From Bifidobacterium breve (GTDB taxonomy: Bacteria > Actinomycetota > Acidimicrobiia > IMCC26256 > PALSA-555): 7,227 nucleotides of DNA. Below, in pieces: positions 5,996 through 7,227 of the stretch. Position 1 is the stretch's first letter, and every line of letters begins with the position of its first letter. The stretch is taken from the NCBI GenBank assembly GCA_945889545.1, contig CAMDCC010000155.1:1-7227 (forward strand). Direction: 5' to 3'. The notes beneath the pieces were generated by a model that had not been told where the DNA came from, did not search any database, and saw only the letters and a list, made by a program, of their open reading frames with translations. The position numbers and the translations under genes were made by a program.

Positions 5996-6002
5996 CGGCG
6001 CG

Positions 6003-7227
6003 GTGACCCCCGCCCCTCGCGTGCCGACCGATAAGCGGTTCGCACCGCCCACCCCGTTCGCGCGGCTCATGTGGACCCATGCGGCAAGCGCGTGCGCCGA
6101 TGCCTGCATGGCGGCGTCGCTCGCCGGCACCATCCTCTTCCAAGGCGCCGCGAGCGGCGAGCGCGACCGGACGCTCCTCTATCTCCTCCTCACAATGGCG
6201 CCGTTCGCCATCGTCGCCCCGCTCCTCGGGCCCGCGCTGGACCGGACCAAGAGTGGGCGCAGGCTGCTGCTCGTTGTCTCGTGCGCGGGGCGCGCCGTGC
6301 TGTGCGTGATGCTTTCGCGGTACGTGACCAAGGGCGGCGATGAAGCGCTGCTCGTCTATCCGCTTTCCTTCGCCGTGCTCGTGTTGGCGAAGGGATACTC
6401 GGTAGGCAAGAGCTCGCTCGTGCCATCGCTGGTCGAGAATCAGGAAGAGCTTGTTCGCGCAAACTCGCGACTTGCCCTCATCAGCGGTGTCGCGACGACC
6501 GTTGGTGGTGCGCCTGCGTTCGGGATTCAACAGCTGTTGGGTGGCGATTGGTCGCTCATCCTTGCTGCGATCGTGTTTGTGGTCGCCACGGTCTTCGCGC
6601 TCAAGATTCCACGAGTCCAAGCGCTGAAACAGGATCGAGAAGACGTCGAGCTCGAGGAAGAGGAGCTTCACCAGCCGAGCATCTTGCTCGCCGGCAGCGC
6701 GATGGCCGTGATGCGCGCTGCGGTGGGCTACTTGGTCTTCCTCACCGTGTTCTCGCTCGAGGGCGACCTGGTAGCGGCCGGGCTTGCGGCAGGTTTCGCG
6801 GTCGGTGGCGGGTTCGCCGGCAACCTCATCGCGCCGTACCTGCGCGAGCGAATGCGCGAAGAGATCATCCTCGTTTCCGCCATGCTCACGACTACCACCC
6901 TGGTTTCGGTGGCGGCGTTCGCTGGGGGCACATTTGGCTTCGCCATCGCCGGGCTCGGTGTGGGCGTGGGTGCAGCGGCAGCCAAGCTTGGATTCGACAG
7001 CCTGCTCCAACGGGATGGCCCGGACGCGGTGCGCGGGCGCGCGTTCGCCAAGTTCGAGACGCGTTTCCAGATCGCCTGGGTACTCGGAGGATTGCTCGGG
7101 ATCATCCCATTGGACGATCAGGTCGGATTGATCGCGCTCGCGATGCTCGTCGGGTTTGCCAGCCTCTCGTACCTCGCGGCGCTACGCGCGGCGCGCGGAC
7201 GCGTGTACCGCACAACGATTCGGCCGA
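6003..7227 (+). CDS. MFS transporter, 3' end beyond the window
   Basis: An open frame of 408 codons starting at GTG 6003 and running off the window. The product is a hydrophobic membrane protein with about 12 predicted transmembrane helices, roughly at residues 26-48, 57-78, 86-106, 116-134, 155-178, 183-201, 226-251, 254-279, 286-307, 309-331, 353-370 and 373-396. Between helices 2 and 3 is the MFS motif-A-like loop GPALDRTKSGRRLLL (D80, R81, G85, R86, R87). The central cytoplasmic loop (202-224) is highly charged and acidic. The N-terminal TPFARLMWTHAASACADA is a form seen in actinobacterial drug/efflux-type (DHA3-like) MFS proteins. The substrate cannot be told. The gene is divergent from ppk1 and shares its promoter region, so it may be phosphate-regulated. 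Start: GTG 6003 lies seven bases from a -10-like hexamer; an ATG at 6069 would cut into the conserved N-terminus. The missing C-terminus is probably short, since all 12 helices appear present. Confidence 0.88.
   Translation, partial: MTPAPRVPTDKRFAPPTPFARLMWTHAASACADACMAASLAGTILFQGAASGERDRTLLYLLLTMAPFAIVAPLLGPALDRTKSGRRLLLVVSCAGRAVLCVMLSRYVTKGGDEALLVYPLSFAVLVLAKGYSVGKSSLVPSLVENQEELVRANSRLALISGVATTVGGAPAFGIQQLLGGDWSLILAAIVFVVATVFALKIPRVQALKQDREDVELEEEELHQPSILLAGSAMAVMRAAVGYLVFLTVFSLEGDLVAAGLAAGFAVGGGFAGNLIAPYLRERMREEIILVSAMLTTTTLVSVAAFAGGTFGFAIAGLGVGVGAAAAKLGFDSLLQRDGPDAVRGRAFAKFETRFQIAWVLGGLLGIIPLDDQVGLIALAMLVGFASLSYLAALRAARGRVYRTTIRP

Noticed and set aside
5895..7010. Extension of the ppk1 open frame by 372 codons upstream, giving a possible 1059-residue protein.
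   Set aside because: The extra part is the antisense of the MFS gene, is rich in Arg, His and Glu with no domain, and PPK1 homology begins only a few residues after ATG 5894. GC-rich DNA often leaves antisense frames open.
1..7227. Search for mobile elements, defence systems, CRISPR arrays, tRNA or rRNA genes.
   Set aside because: No transposase, integrase, terminal inverted repeats, spaced repeat arrays or RNA gene sequences are visible; composition and codon use look uniform throughout.

Overview
The window reads as a stretch of a high-GC actinobacterial chromosome (roughly two-thirds G+C by eye, strong third-position G/C, frequent GTG starts, almost no intergenic DNA). The response regulator and the kinase tail closely resemble the mycobacterial phosphate-sensing pair SenX3-RegX3, and the ppk/Nudix neighbourhood recalls the ppk1-mutT1 pair of mycobacteria. 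A deep-branching actinobacterium (for example an acidimicrobial lineage) fits, but this is inference and no taxon-specific marker is present.

Layout. (1) Bases 1-905, plus strand: the last 67 codons of a SenX3-like sensor kinase, overlapping by four bases a complete RegX3-like OmpR-family response regulator. (2) Bases 906-921: a 16-base convergent junction. (3) Bases 922-5894, minus strand: a five-gene operon in the transcription order polyphosphate kinase (ppk1), degenerate-CYTH + CHAD protein, stand-alone Nudix hydrolase, SixA/MutT1-C-like histidine phosphatase, and a PhnZ-like HD-domain protein. All four internal junctions are four-base ATGA or GTGA stop/start overlaps, so the set looks translationally coupled. 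(4) Bases 5895-6002: a 108-base divergent promoter region with two adjacent 11-base repeats that look like an actinobacterial PHO box, and one candidate -10 element facing each way, each placed so that the transcript could be leaderless. (5) Bases 6003-7227, plus strand: an MFS transporter of about 12 membrane segments, still open at the window edge.

How the parts may work together (inference). The two-component system would sense phosphate limitation. The PHO-box-like repeats give RegX3 or PhoP a plausible site at the ppk promoter. PPK1 makes polyphosphate, the CHAD protein would bind it, and the Nudix and histidine phosphatase would clean up nucleotide or phosphorylated compounds, like the two halves of mycobacterial MutT1. 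The last gene, an HD-domain protein that keeps the di-iron ligands of the phosphonate oxygenase PhnZ, is the least expected member and the best lead for new biology.

There is no tRNA, rRNA, CRISPR array, insertion sequence or phage gene in the window, and no gene-free stretch longer than 108 bases.
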